Notes: generated from the sequence alone by a model not told the origin. A DNA stretch of 64,000 nucleotides from Arthrobacter sp. MA-N2 (GCF_000517125.1 NZ_KI912155.1:1013179-1077178), one strand, 5' to 3'. Positions 43,321-51,440 are shown, counted from the first letter of the stretch. A program made the numbers and translations.

Positions 43321-44564
43321 ATCAACGGATGAGGCGTTGAGGCGAACGCGGTCCGACTCGACGGCCCGTCAGGGCTGTTCGGAACGAAGTGCAGTCGCTT
43401 GGATTCGTCCATCGTCAGGGGGAACGCACCTGGACAGATTGCCTTGCCCGCTTGCCAGCCGAGCGCTTGGATCGCTGACGGAAGCCTGTGGGTGAGGCTG
43501 ACCCAGTGCGAGGTGATTCCTTTCCGATTCAGGTACCGCACCAAGTCGTCCACATCGGGCTCGGGGTGAGCACGGGGCAGCGGCGATTTCGAGAATGTCT
43601 GCACCCATCCGCGGAGTTCATCGATGGCGGGACCCGTGGTCCAGAAGTCCGCCCTCGCTTCGTCGTTCGTCACCCCTGAATCGCCTGTGCCTGAGGAGGG
43701 AGATCTGGCAAGGAGGAGTTCCCGGATTTGGAGCGCTTCCTGGAGGGCTCCCCGCAAGGCAGAAATGGGGTCGGAGGATGCCTTAAGGCCCACGGCACCG
43801 AACTGGCCATTCTCAGTGTCATCCAGAATTACACCCACTGCGGTCTCCAAGGGGCCGTCGTCGTTGGGGACAAAAGCGAGCGTGGCGTGGATCCCGGCGT
43901 CGAGGACTGTTCTGAGGAGCCTGGTGAACCTGAGGGTTGACGGATCACTGCGCAGGGACACAGGGATGTCTTTCATGGTGAACTCCTTGAGCGGTGTCCT
44001 CCGGCACCAGGCCCATAAGAAGGCATCCCGCTCAATGATTTCCGCGATTGCGGTGATCTTGGCGAAGCGTTCCGAGGGTCCTGCTGCCGCGCCGTTCGGG
44101 GATGGATCGAAGTACCGGGCGACGGGCGTTTCTTGAGGAATTCCGCGGGGGCTGTAATCCACCACCGGCGCCGGAATATGCGATTCATTCCCTGAAACCA
44201 AGTCCACTGCCCGGTACCACGGAATCTCGAAACCGAGGGCCGAGGCGTGTCCAAGTCCGGCTGACACGAAGTCAATCCGCTTTTCCTGACAGGGTGTGGT
44301 CACGAGGAGGTGTCCCGAATCGGGCGGCACCGGAACCAGCGCGAATCGCTCTACCGCTTCGCCGGCTCCCCTGGTGAGGGACCGCCGCCTGTTGGCGTCG
44401 AATGCTCCGACGGCGGAAGAGAACCCGGAGGAGTGTTCCGCGGTCCCCCGGTCATTGGCCAAATGCGCTACCGTGCGCCAAAGACCGACCTCGTTCGGGA
44501 CGTAGACCCGCGCGTCGGAAACCAAGCCCAGGGAAGGATCCAAGGTCCGTGCTGGGTCGATCAT
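43317..44564 (-). CDS. YcaO-domain ATP-dependent peptide-backbone modifying enzyme
   Basis: A 415-residue YcaO protein. ATP/Mg-binding Glu clusters are visible: GEAVERF (68-74), AEIIERDAFLW (about 174-184) and ALQEALQIRE. The C-terminus ends in TPHPLI, like the Pro-rich tails of azoline-forming YcaOs. YcaO enzymes phosphorylate amides to make azolines, thioamides or amidines. The ATG at 44564 overlaps the methyltransferase stop as TGATG; an ATG 18 bases earlier is also possible. No E1-like partner or dehydrogenase of the azole type is present. I do not recall YcaO as part of the core daptide pathway, so its substrate is open. Confidence 0.9.
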   Translation of the reverse strand: MIDPARTLDPSLGLVSDARVYVPNEVGLWRTVAHLANDRGTAEHSSGFSSAVGAFDANRRRSLTRGAGEAVERFALVPVPPDSGHLLVTTPCQEKRIDFVSAGLGHASALGFEIPWYRAVDLVSGNESHIPAPVVDYSPRGIPQETPVARYFDPSPNGAAAGPSERFAKITAIAEIIERDAFLWAWCRRTPLKEFTMKDIPVSLRSDPSTLRFTRLLRTVLDAGIHATLAFVPNDDGPLETAVGVILDDTENGQFGAVGLKASSDPISALRGALQEALQIRELLLARSPSSGTGDSGVTNDEARADFWTTGPAIDELRGWVQTFSKSPLPRAHPEPDVDDLVRYLNRKGITSHWVSLTHRLPSAIQALGWQAGKAICPGAFPLTMDESKRLHFVPNSPDGPSSRTAFASTPHPLI

Positions 44565-45388
44565 CACGTCCCGCACACCCACATTTCAACCCCGTTCAGC
44601 GAACGGACCAGCGAGGGGATCCGAACAGCACGTCTTTCGCGAACGTGCAAACCCTCAGCGTTGAGTTCCGCTTCAATGACCTCATTGCGGACGTAAGCTA
44701 TCTCGCTGGCATACGCGCTTGAGCGGTATGTCCTTCCTTCATCAAAATCGACCTTGATCATGGTCACATGCCGTGTTCCGTTGCCCGGATCCCGGCGTTC
44801 AATAGTGAACAGGATCGAGTTGCAGTCAAGCACCGAATATCCAGCCTTCGTTCCGCCCTGATCATGTGGCTGCTGCCCGGATTGCTCCGCGTCCAGGACC
44901 GTGAGCACAAAGCGGCCATCAGGGCTAAGGCGATCGCGCACTCGACGAAAGAGCTCCCGACGCTGCTCATGAGACAGAAGCGTTACCGAACTGGCTCCTA
45001 GGACAATGCAGCCGAACTCATCATGAACATGAAGCCGGGACATGTCGGCTTCGATGACATCCACGGCGACCCCTTGAGGGTTAAAGGATCGGGTCGCGGC
45101 TCTTTCCCTCAGCATCTGCAGCATTTCCGGTGAAGAGTCAACGGCTGTCAACGGACGCCCCAGGGCGAGGAGTGCCCTGGTAATCCTGCCGGACCCTGCG
45201 GCCAATTCGAGGATTGGTCCGGTCGTTTTCCTTGCGGCCCCCAGAATCTCAGGAAGCTCGGAAAGGTCAGCAGCAGTGATCTTGTCGTAAAGGCGGGAAC
45301 CCTCAATGCCGTACAGGTCCTCAGGGGGATCCCCGTGACCGATGGCGCGCAGGATGTCGTCAGCAGTCTCGTTGCTTGCGTTTCTCAT
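44564..45388 (-). CDS. mpaM: SAM-dependent methyltransferase (daptide MpaM-like)
   Basis: A 274-residue class I methyltransferase with SAM motif I ILELAAGSGRI (about 59-69), an acidic AVDSSPEML after strand 2, and DVIEADMSRLHV. In daptides this enzyme doubly methylates the new C-terminal amine. The ATG at 45388 is chosen because an inverted repeat occupies the region between the last precursor gene and this start; the frame is open further upstream across that hairpin. The stop is coupled to YcaO. Confidence 0.82.
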   Translation of the reverse strand: MRNASNETADDILRAIGHGDPPEDLYGIEGSRLYDKITAADLSELPEILGAARKTTGPILELAAGSGRITRALLALGRPLTAVDSSPEMLQMLRERAATRSFNPQGVAVDVIEADMSRLHVHDEFGCIVLGASSVTLLSHEQRRELFRRVRDRLSPDGRFVLTVLDAEQSGQQPHDQGGTKAGYSVLDCNSILFTIERRDPGNGTRHVTMIKVDFDEGRTYRSSAYASEIAYVRNEVIEAELNAEGLHVRERRAVRIPSLVRSLNGVEMWVCGT

Positions 45389-45424
45389 CAACTCGTACTC
45401 TCGGGAGGCACATGGGGGACGGGT

Positions 45425-45469
45425 GTGCGCGCGGGTGGCGAATATGAGCGCTTCCCCACCCGCGCGCAC
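45425..45469 (-). terminator. Hairpin between the precursor genes and the methyltransferase
   Basis: The arms GTGCGCGCGGGTGG (45425-45438) and CCACCCGCGCGCAC (45456-45469) match perfectly over 14 bp with a 17-base loop. It begins 3 bases after the last precursor stop codon. No T-tract follows on the minus strand, so it is more likely a partial terminator or RNA-stabilising stem that makes the precursor message more abundant than the downstream enzyme message. Confidence 0.6.
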
Positions 45470-45472
45470 GGA

Positions 45473-45610
45473 CTAGGTCGCGGCGATGCCAACGGCGATG
45501 CCGGCGATGATGATGACGTCACCGGCACGGATGTACCACGGAGTGTCGTCAGGTGTGTCGAGGTTCTCCAGTTCTTCAACGGTCAGTTGAAGGTTTGAGG
45601 TTGCAATCAT
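45473..45610 (-). CDS. Daptide-type RiPP precursor peptide A1 (45 aa)
   Basis: A 45-residue peptide with a very strong AAAGGAGGAG ribosome-binding site before its ATG at 45610. Leader: acidic LQLTVEELENLDTPDD. Core: hydrophobic AGDVIIIAGIAVGIAAT, ending in Thr, the residue that daptide enzymes convert to the dimethylated diamine. It has no Cys or Ser, and only leader-side Thr besides the last one. The frame is open further upstream, but the ribosome-binding site fixes this start. It is the last of three tandem precursor genes. Confidence 0.88.
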   Translation of the reverse strand: MIATSNLQLTVEELENLDTPDDTPWYIRAGDVIIIAGIAVGIAAT

Positions 45611-45664
45611 TTCTCCTCCTTTCAACGGTGTTTCTGGGCGTCGGATAGTTGGCTGTGCGTCCAT

Positions 45665-45790
45665 CTAGGTGATGCCGACGGCAATGGCGCCGATGGCCAC
45701 ACCTTGGGACACCCCGAGGAACCAATTGTTGAAGTCCGGTGTATCCATGGATTCGATTTCCTGGATGGAGATATTGAGCTGATCTTGCAT
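45665..45790 (-). CDS. Daptide-type RiPP precursor peptide A2 (41 aa)
   Basis: A 41-residue peptide starting MQDQLNISIQEIESMDTPD, with an AGGGGGTG ribosome-binding site. Its core, GVSQGVAIGAIAVGIT, is hydrophobic and Gly/Ala-rich and ends in Thr. The leader segment L-x-I-x-(I)QEIESMDTPD aligns with VEELENLDTPD of A1 and IQELESIEVPD of A3. The bases before its ATG (AGGGGGTGAACACA) are the same as before A3, which points to gene duplication. Confidence 0.88.
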   Translation of the reverse strand: MQDQLNISIQEIESMDTPDFNNWFLGVSQGVAIGAIAVGIT

Positions 45791-45836
45791 TGTGTTCACC
45801 CCCTTTTGTTTCGTTTGCCTCATTTGTCCCGCCGCA

Positions 45837-45980
45837 TCAGGTGATGGCGACGCCGAGTCCGACCAGAGAGAGCCCTACTGTGATTCCGTGGATACGTTCG
45901 CTCCAGTCGTCCGGAACTTCGATGCTTTCCAACTCCTGAATTTCAAGGTCCAGAAGCCTTGGTGCGCCGCTGCTGTTCAT
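45837..45980 (-). CDS. Daptide-type RiPP precursor peptide A3 (47 aa)
   Basis: A 47-residue peptide: leader MNSSGAPRLLDLEIQELES followed by IEVPDD, then the core GITVGLSLVGLGVAIT, ending in Thr. The ribosome-binding site AGGGGGTG overlaps the stop of the upstream dehydrogenase gene, 4 bases before the ATG, so translation is probably coupled. First of the three tandem precursors. One Ser and two extra Thr occur in the core region, more potential YcaO targets than in A1. Confidence 0.88.
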   Translation of the reverse strand: MNSSGAPRLLDLEIQELESIEVPDDWSERIHGITVGLSLVGLGVAIT

Positions 45981-45984
45981 GTGT

Positions 45985-47199
45985 TCACCCCCTTTCCCTT
46001 ACCACTCGTTGGTGGCCCACTGGGCTTGGCAAGGCTCGCTGCATGTTGCTGGCTTTCCGGAGGACGCGCAGGATGTGGACCCCGTCGATTCCGTGCAGCA
46101 TGGGTAACACCCGGCCCCAGCGGCTGACGGCCAGGTTGGCTGTTTTCATGGCAGTCCGTTCGCTCAGTTCATCGAGCCCGCGAACTCCCCATCGCCGCAT
46201 CAGCTCCTTGATTCCACGGGCAGCATTGCGGCCGAGCGAGGGGTCAACACTCGCTACCGCGGACCACAGGGCGGCCAAACGATGGGGGTCGCCCCAGGCG
46301 GTGGCGCCGTTTTCAATCTCGTCCCATATCGCTTCAATGACAGTGGCGGTTGCGGTCATTTTCCGCACACCCGTCACGTACGCCAGTTCATTCGCGACGT
46401 ACCAGTGTTTGGCCCCATACGGGTTGCGAGCGATGAGCGACCATCCGGTGTGGGTTTCCATGCTCAACCGAGCCGCAGCAAGCCGCAGCTCAGGGGAGTC
46501 TTCGCGCGTCAAGCGATTCCCCAACCGCACCATGCGCACCAGAACCGAGAGCGCGTCGTCGTCGAAAATACTCGGGGAACTGCCGATCAGCGTTCCGGCC
46601 ACCCGGAGAAGCGCTTCGAGCAGCCCTTCGAGCACCAGCTGCCGCGGGAGGGTGGACAAATGGCCGGCATCAAGTACCGCGACGTCACCTGAAAGGTGAC
46701 GTGAAGCAATCAGGTGGCGTCCGACGTCGGTGTCCAGACACGCTACAGCGCTGACTTCGGCGCCGGTTCCCACAGTGGACGGCATCAGAATGGTTCTGGG
46801 ACGAGTATTTGGCTCGGCCCCGAAAGGCAGGACGATGAGGCCCGATCGCTTGGCGTGACGCGCCGCGAATTCAGCAAAACACCGATCGGCTGTGAAGAGC
46901 GCGGAGATTTTCACCGCGTCCAGGACGGAACCGCCCCCAAGTCCCACAACGGTGGTGAGGTCGTAGCCGCGGATAAACTCCTCAACAAGCCCTAGCGTCG
47001 TGAAAGAGACAGGCCGCGCGTCGAGCTCCAGGACCGGCATTCCCTTGAGATCCCCATTCAGGAGTCGATCCCGGTGTTCCGGGAGTGCGCGGTCCACAAC
47101 AAGTCCGGTCCGCCCACGGATCAGAGTGCCGACATATCTGGCAGACGTTCCCTGATCGAGAATGACGCAGCGCGTGTTCCAGGTCCGGTCGGCGATCAT
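45985..47199 (-). CDS. mpaB: Iron-alcohol-dehydrogenase-fold oxidative decarboxylase (daptide MpaB-like)
   Basis: A 404-residue protein of the Fe-ADH/dehydroquinate-synthase fold. The NAD loop GLGGGSVLDAVK (86-97) and the STVGTGAEVSAVA segment (141-153) are intact. The usual metal ligands are mostly missing: the Asp-x-x-x-His pair reads E195 and R199 in LLEALLR, and of the two later His only H265 is kept, with K280 at the other place. In daptide synthesis this enzyme oxidises the Thr hydroxyl so that the C-terminus loses CO2. It overlaps the aminotransferase gene by ATGA. Confidence 0.82.
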   Translation of the reverse strand: MIADRTWNTRCVILDQGTSARYVGTLIRGRTGLVVDRALPEHRDRLLNGDLKGMPVLELDARPVSFTTLGLVEEFIRGYDLTTVVGLGGGSVLDAVKISALFTADRCFAEFAARHAKRSGLIVLPFGAEPNTRPRTILMPSTVGTGAEVSAVACLDTDVGRHLIASRHLSGDVAVLDAGHLSTLPRQLVLEGLLEALLRVAGTLIGSSPSIFDDDALSVLVRMVRLGNRLTREDSPELRLAAARLSMETHTGWSLIARNPYGAKHWYVANELAYVTGVRKMTATATVIEAIWDEIENGATAWGDPHRLAALWSAVASVDPSLGRNAARGIKELMRRWGVRGLDELSERTAMKTANLAVSRWGRVLPMLHGIDGVHILRVLRKASNMQRALPSPVGHQRVVRERG

Positions 47200-48485
47200 C
47201 CGAAGATCCCGTCCCGATGGGCGGCGCTGAGACCGCCTGCGATTGCCGCATGGAGTTCCTCAAAGTTCTCTTCCGTGAAGACCAAGGCCGGAAGGAGTTG
47301 GATCCTCCCCGGTCCCGGCTGCACGATTGCGCCAGCCTGATGAATATGCCTCACGACGGCCAGGACACCGTCTGCTGACAGCGGTTCCCCCTGCGCTGTT
47401 TCCAGTTTGATGCCCCGCATGCAGCCCCGACCGGTTATGGTGCTGACGCCCGGAATGCCCATGAGCCGGACAATGAGGCGATCAAGTCCAGCCGAGACCA
47501 CTGCCCCGAGACCCTGAAAATCCACGCTTTTTAGTTCGTCAATGGTCGAAAGTATCGCGGCGCACGTGGCCGGTGTTCCTGCTTGGGTTTCTCCATGGAC
47601 AAAGACAGATTCCGTGGAATCGAACTTCCGGGTTACTCGCTGTCCAATCAGAAGGGCGGCACACGCACTGGTACCGTTCGTCATGGCCTTGGACGTCACA
47701 ATGATGTCCGGGGCCGTGGGCCATTCGTCCGAGACAAACCATGAATTCACTCGTCCGAAGCCCGTGGCCACTTCATCTGCGATGGCCAGGAAGCCGTGCT
47801 CCTCCCGGAAGGTCAACAAGGAACGCACGAAGCTCGCTGGCACGACGTCCGCCCCGGATCCAAGGACAGGTTCAACGATGACTGCGGCCACTCTGTGGCC
47901 TTCCCTGCGCATTAATAGCGCCAGTTCGGCGCCCCCATCGTCGAATCTGATGTGCCGTATATTGCGGCGGTCCACCCCGTAGATCGTCTGAGCGAGGTGG
48001 TCACCGCTGAGAGCCTGGCTCCCGTAGGTCAGCCCGTGATAGCTACCGGCCAGCCCTACGATGATTTTTCGCTCGGGTTGTGCGTCCAAGAGGAAGTATT
48101 GGCGCGCGAGCTTCATGCCGGCGTCGTTGGCAGCACCCCCGGAAGTAGAGAAGACCACCCTCTCGAAGGAGTGGGCCGGGAGTGAAAGCAGCGCGTTTGC
48201 CGCCTCGATTGCTTTGCGATTCGCAGTCCGGAACAACGGAAGATAGGACGCTGCCTCAAGCTCTCTGGCAATTGCACCGGCAATTCGCGCGTTACCGTAG
48301 CCGAGGTTGGTGTTCCACAGTCCACTCTTTGCGCACAGGCGTCGTTGCCCGTCTTCAAAATCTACGTGGACGCCATGGGCCCTGACGGCAGTGTAGCTAT
48401 CGACGGGAAAATTGTGTTGGGTAACAAATGGTACCCAGAGCGGAAGTCGGGTGCTGGGGGTATCAAGGGCGGGTGCGGCAGTCAT
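47196..48485 (-). CDS. mpaD: Class III PLP aminotransferase (daptide MpaD-like)
   Basis: A 429-residue fold-type I aminotransferase. The phosphate-binding GG is in STSGGAAND (113-121), the PLP-ring stack in GSYHGLTYG (147-155), the pyridine-N Asp is D237 in IADEVATGFGR, and the Schiff-base Lys is K266 in VTSKAMTNG. It would turn the C-terminal ketone left by the decarboxylase into a primary amine. It follows the RRE gene by 58 bases and is coupled to the dehydrogenase gene. Confidence 0.86.
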   Translation of the reverse strand: MTAAPALDTPSTRLPLWVPFVTQHNFPVDSYTAVRAHGVHVDFEDGQRRLCAKSGLWNTNLGYGNARIAGAIARELEAASYLPLFRTANRKAIEAANALLSLPAHSFERVVFSTSGGAANDAGMKLARQYFLLDAQPERKIIVGLAGSYHGLTYGSQALSGDHLAQTIYGVDRRNIRHIRFDDGGAELALLMRREGHRVAAVIVEPVLGSGADVVPASFVRSLLTFREEHGFLAIADEVATGFGRVNSWFVSDEWPTAPDIIVTSKAMTNGTSACAALLIGQRVTRKFDSTESVFVHGETQAGTPATCAAILSTIDELKSVDFQGLGAVVSAGLDRLIVRLMGIPGVSTITGRGCMRGIKLETAQGEPLSADGVLAVVRHIHQAGAIVQPGPGRIQLLPALVFTEENFEELHAAIAGGLSAAHRDGIFG

Positions 48486-48543
48486 CAGGTGTCGGTCCTC
48501 GGAATTGGACGGGCGGTGGCCGGCAAGTTGACGTTTCTGGAGC

Positions 48544-49587
48544 TCAGCCGGCGCCGAAAACGTCCACGCCTGCCCGTTCGAACTGTTCTAGGACGGCTCG
48601 TGTGGATTCCTCGGCTGCCGCTACGGAAACGCCCAGGGCAGCAGCTACCGCAGACGCAGCGAGCTGGAGATGCCGCAGATTCGAGAGGGCCTCGATGATG
48701 GCCGCCGCATCAGGTCCAACCCGGAAAGTCCGGCCCGACGCGGTGTCCAGGAGTGTGTACTGTCCATCGCTGTGGATGATGAAGGGAGCCCGTGGTGAGG
48801 GGAGATCGTCAGTGGGCGATGCTCCGTAGACGCTGGCGCCAAAGCCGACAATCGTAGCTTTGGAGCGATCGTCCCGGGGAATGAATTTCCAGGCATCCAG
48901 TGCAGCCAAGTAACGGGGAATCCAAGGCCGGGCGCCGAGGGAATCACGAACAGCCTCCGCATCACAGACAGAAGCCAGTGCAGATTCCGGTTCCAGCGCG
49001 AGGCACCTTGTCCGAATGTCTGCCAACGAATCGCCCGCCTTGCCAACAGTGGATCCGTAGGGACCGCTGAGTACCGTTCCGTCAGATGCGATGTGGAGCC
49101 TCGCGAGGGGGGAACCAACGCTTTGACCGCCGTCTAGAAGGCCGCGCTCTGCAAAGACGGCGTTGACTTCGGTAAGCTGCCACACGAAATGGCCCGATCG
49201 TCGAGCTTCTTCTGCGTCGTCGAAGAAGGCCTGCCAGTCTTCAGAAGTAGTAATCCTGACAACCGTGACTCCCATGAGGCTGATGAACGGAATGGCCAGG
49301 TAGTCCTGGACCTCGAGGCTGAGGCTGCCAGCAACCAACAGCTCTTCCCCGACGACATCGAAGAACCCCGAGACCGGAACCACGGTGTCTTCATCGGCGC
49401 CGTTCCCGCCGTCGAGCACGAAGACGATCGATTGCTCGCCGGCAAGCTCCTTTGCATACGGAGCGTGCTCAGGATTCTCAACGAAGATTGCATGATCCGG
49501 AATTCGACCGGGAATGCCCGTAATCCACTGGTCCATCGCTGCGCCAACCGCCTGTTGCTGACTTAGTTTCACTTCCCAATCCCCCAT
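48544..49587 (-). CDS. mpaC: RiPP recognition element protein (daptide MpaC-like)
   Basis: A 347-residue soluble protein, first gene of the cluster. The N-terminal 260 residues are not recognised. The last 86 residues have PqqD/RRE character: FIIHSDGQYTLLDTASGRTF (three-strand wing), then FRVGPDAAAIIEALSN and a VAAALGVSVAAAEESTRAVL helix pair, ending LEQFERAGVDVF. It should bind the acidic leader and present the precursor to the modifying enzymes. The ATG has AGGACGCAACTT before it. Confidence 0.78.
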   Translation of the reverse strand: MGDWEVKLSQQQAVGAAMDQWITGIPGRIPDHAIFVENPEHAPYAKELAGEQSIVFVLDGGNGADEDTVVPVSGFFDVVGEELLVAGSLSLEVQDYLAIPFISLMGVTVVRITTSEDWQAFFDDAEEARRSGHFVWQLTEVNAVFAERGLLDGGQSVGSPLARLHIASDGTVLSGPYGSTVGKAGDSLADIRTRCLALEPESALASVCDAEAVRDSLGARPWIPRYLAALDAWKFIPRDDRSKATIVGFGASVYGASPTDDLPSPRAPFIIHSDGQYTLLDTASGRTFRVGPDAAAIIEALSNLRHLQLAASAVAAALGVSVAAAEESTRAVLEQFERAGVDVFGAG

Positions 49588-49959
49588 AAGTTGCGTCCTG
49601 TACCGGCACCGTGGAAAGGCCCTCCGATGATCGGCGGCACGGGACCGTCCTTGTGTAGGAGACTAGGGCCGCAAAAACGGCCTCCGTGTAAAAAGGGGGA
49701 AATTCAGTGCTGACGGACCAGAATTAAGGGTGGAATCGGGCAATCTACGTGTGGCTGGGGATGGTTCTCCGTGTAGATCGGGGATGTGCAAAGACAAGCT
49801 GCCTCGTTGGGGTATCCCCGACAATGCCAGGCCCAGCGTTCCGTATCGCTTCTCCACTCGTAGCGCATTGCGTCCCTCACGCCTTACCCCCAGATCCCGC
49901 GCTGGTATTCAGGGAAATACGATGCCGCGTACCGGGACGCGACCCGCAGCTCAGCGATG

Positions 49960-50596
49960 TCGCCATCATCAACTTCGAGAAAACCGAATCGACAGTACTC
50001 GGCGAAAGAGAAAGCAAACTATTTTCGCCGGCTGGATCGCGGGGAACTGTTCGGGCTGTAGCGGCCGAACTCGGGCTTAACGTCGACGCGTGTTATCGCT
50101 GGCGTCACGAGACGGGCCCATCGACCGCGCGCGGGAAGAACCGGACGTACTCGGCCGAGGACAGGTCGGAGTTCTTCCGACTCCTGCATTGCACGGGAAC
50201 GTGTCGGCGGTCGCGAAGATGCTGGGTTTCGTCCGGGTGACCTGTCCCAAATGGGCGCATCAGGCGGGTCTATTCACTGGCCGGAAAATTTAAGCGCAAC
50301 GGACCGAATTCCTCCAGTTGCGCGCTGACGGAGCCAGCCGGGCGGCAGCGGCGCAGAAGTTGGCGGACGACAAGGGCAGAGCCTGTAACGATGAGGCCCT
50401 CAGTCTCATAACGCCAGACCTTGGTCTCCCACTGATCCGAATGTGGCACATACGTTTCATCTGGCAACCCGCGTTGAGGCAGGGAACAAGACCGTTTGGT
50501 ACCAAGACTGCCTCCGGTGACAAACTCCTGTCCCGTGTAATGCGGGGACGGAACCTGCACCGCAGTCAGTGTAGCGCTGAGCAGTGTGCCAGTTAG
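49960..50596 (+). pseudogene. Degenerate transposase (IS30-like N-terminal part)
   Basis: Three consecutive reading-frame pieces together look like the start of an IS30-type transposase: VRAVAAELGLNVDACYRWRH then NRTYSAEDRSEFFRLLHCTG, a frameshift, NVSAVAKMLGFVRVTCPKWA, a stop after FTGRKI, then in another frame TEFLQLRADGASRAAAAQKL. Repeated helix-turn-helix units of this sort are typical. The catalytic DDE part is absent. It lies just outside the RiPP cluster, suggesting past mobile-element activity at that edge. I found no clear terminal repeats. Confidence 0.5.
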
Positions 50597-51129
50597 CTGG
50601 GCGGAGCTGACTGTCGCACGTTCGATCCTGCGGCGAGTAGCCATCGACCGGCATTGGTGCATTGAGCGACGACTGTCAGTATTCCGGAGCCGCTGGGTAC
50701 GAGTTTCGTCTGGTCGCCATTGCTAGGCTGACTCAGGTCCCATGTCCCGTAAAGTGTGGAAACTGATTCAGACACCGACTTTCTCTCGACGCCTCTGAGA
50801 ACCAGCTTGGCGGGCGCAAGCCGACTGCTGAAGGCCTTGGCATGGCCCTCTTCTATACCGGAACGATTTTTCATAACCGTCCCGTAGATATTGATGAACT
50901 GGGCTTCGTCCGTGAACAGTGCGGCTAGAGCCGGAGCATCGTGCCGATTGAATGCTTCAACAAATTCACTCATGAGAGCCTCTGGAGCAGCCTGGCAGGA
51001 GCTGCTCGAGCCTGTCGATGACTGTGGTTGCGCGAAGGAACATCCAGAAAGGGCAAGCACTGCCCCGATAGATAGGGCCACCGGCACCGATAACCCGGCA
51101 AACGTCTGTCTGGTAAGAGCAGCCATCAC
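50593..51129 (-). CDS. SnoaL-like lipoprotein (SgcJ/EcaC family)
   Basis: A 178-residue exported lipoprotein: a hydrophobic signal with lipobox LSGC at about residue 30, a Ser-rich linker, then a cone-shaped NTF2/SnoaL-like domain beginning ALMSEFVEAFNRHDAPALAALF (quoted in part) with the usual DEAQFINIYG and GTWDLS strands. Members of this family bind small hydrophobic ligands; the function is unknown. An adjacent ATG 3 bases later is an equal start. Confidence 0.75.
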   Translation of the reverse strand: MMAALTRQTFAGLSVPVALSIGAVLALSGCSFAQPQSSTGSSSSCQAAPEALMSEFVEAFNRHDAPALAALFTDEAQFINIYGTVMKNRSGIEEGHAKAFSSRLAPAKLVLRGVERKSVSESVSTLYGTWDLSQPSNGDQTKLVPSGSGILTVVAQCTNAGRWLLAAGSNVRQSAPPS

Positions 51130-51375
51130 AAACCCCTAACTTCCTTGCTTTTCTGTCCGCCTACGTGGAATGTCATCGGCCTGCGACGGCGCGGGTGGGG
51201 TCGAGCCACACGATCCGCGAAGCAGCAATGCACCTGACAGCAATTAGTAGTTTGCGGCCGGCACATTATGACGCGCTCTAGCCCGACGCCTGCGAGACAC
51301 CCCATTTACGTCCGGCCCGCAGATCGCGAAAACGACACCGGCGCCACTTGTTGGTATCCCAAAGACCCACCCCCC

Positions 51376-51440
51376 TTGACTCCCACCCTCGCCTTCCCTA
51401 AACTTTTCATAAAGCAGAATCTAAATTCCACAAAGCGGAA
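51376..51440 (+). promoter_or_regulatory. Promoter and twin operators of the glyoxylate operon
   Basis: A promoter TTGACT-N17-TAAACT lies at 51376-51404. Immediately after the -10 box are two copies of a 15-base palindromic motif: TTTCATAAAGCAGAA (51405-51419) and TTCCACAAAGCGGAA (51426-51440), 21 bases apart, two helical turns. A third relative, TTCCATGATGTGGAA, precedes uraD at 63322. The placement fits repression by an IclR-type regulator. The rest of 51130-51375 shows nothing further. Confidence 0.6.

Noticed and set aside
37202..49587. Thiazole/oxazole-modified microcin or thiopeptide cluster on the basis of YcaO alone
   Set aside because: No azole dehydrogenase, E1-like partner or Cys/Ser/Thr-rich core is present; the aminotransferase, decarboxylase and Thr-ending precursors fit daptides better.
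50270..50662. 130-codon minus-strand frame upstream of the SnoaL-like gene
   Set aside because: No ribosome-binding site or domain; it runs through the transposase remnant and overlaps the 3' end of the lipoprotein gene.
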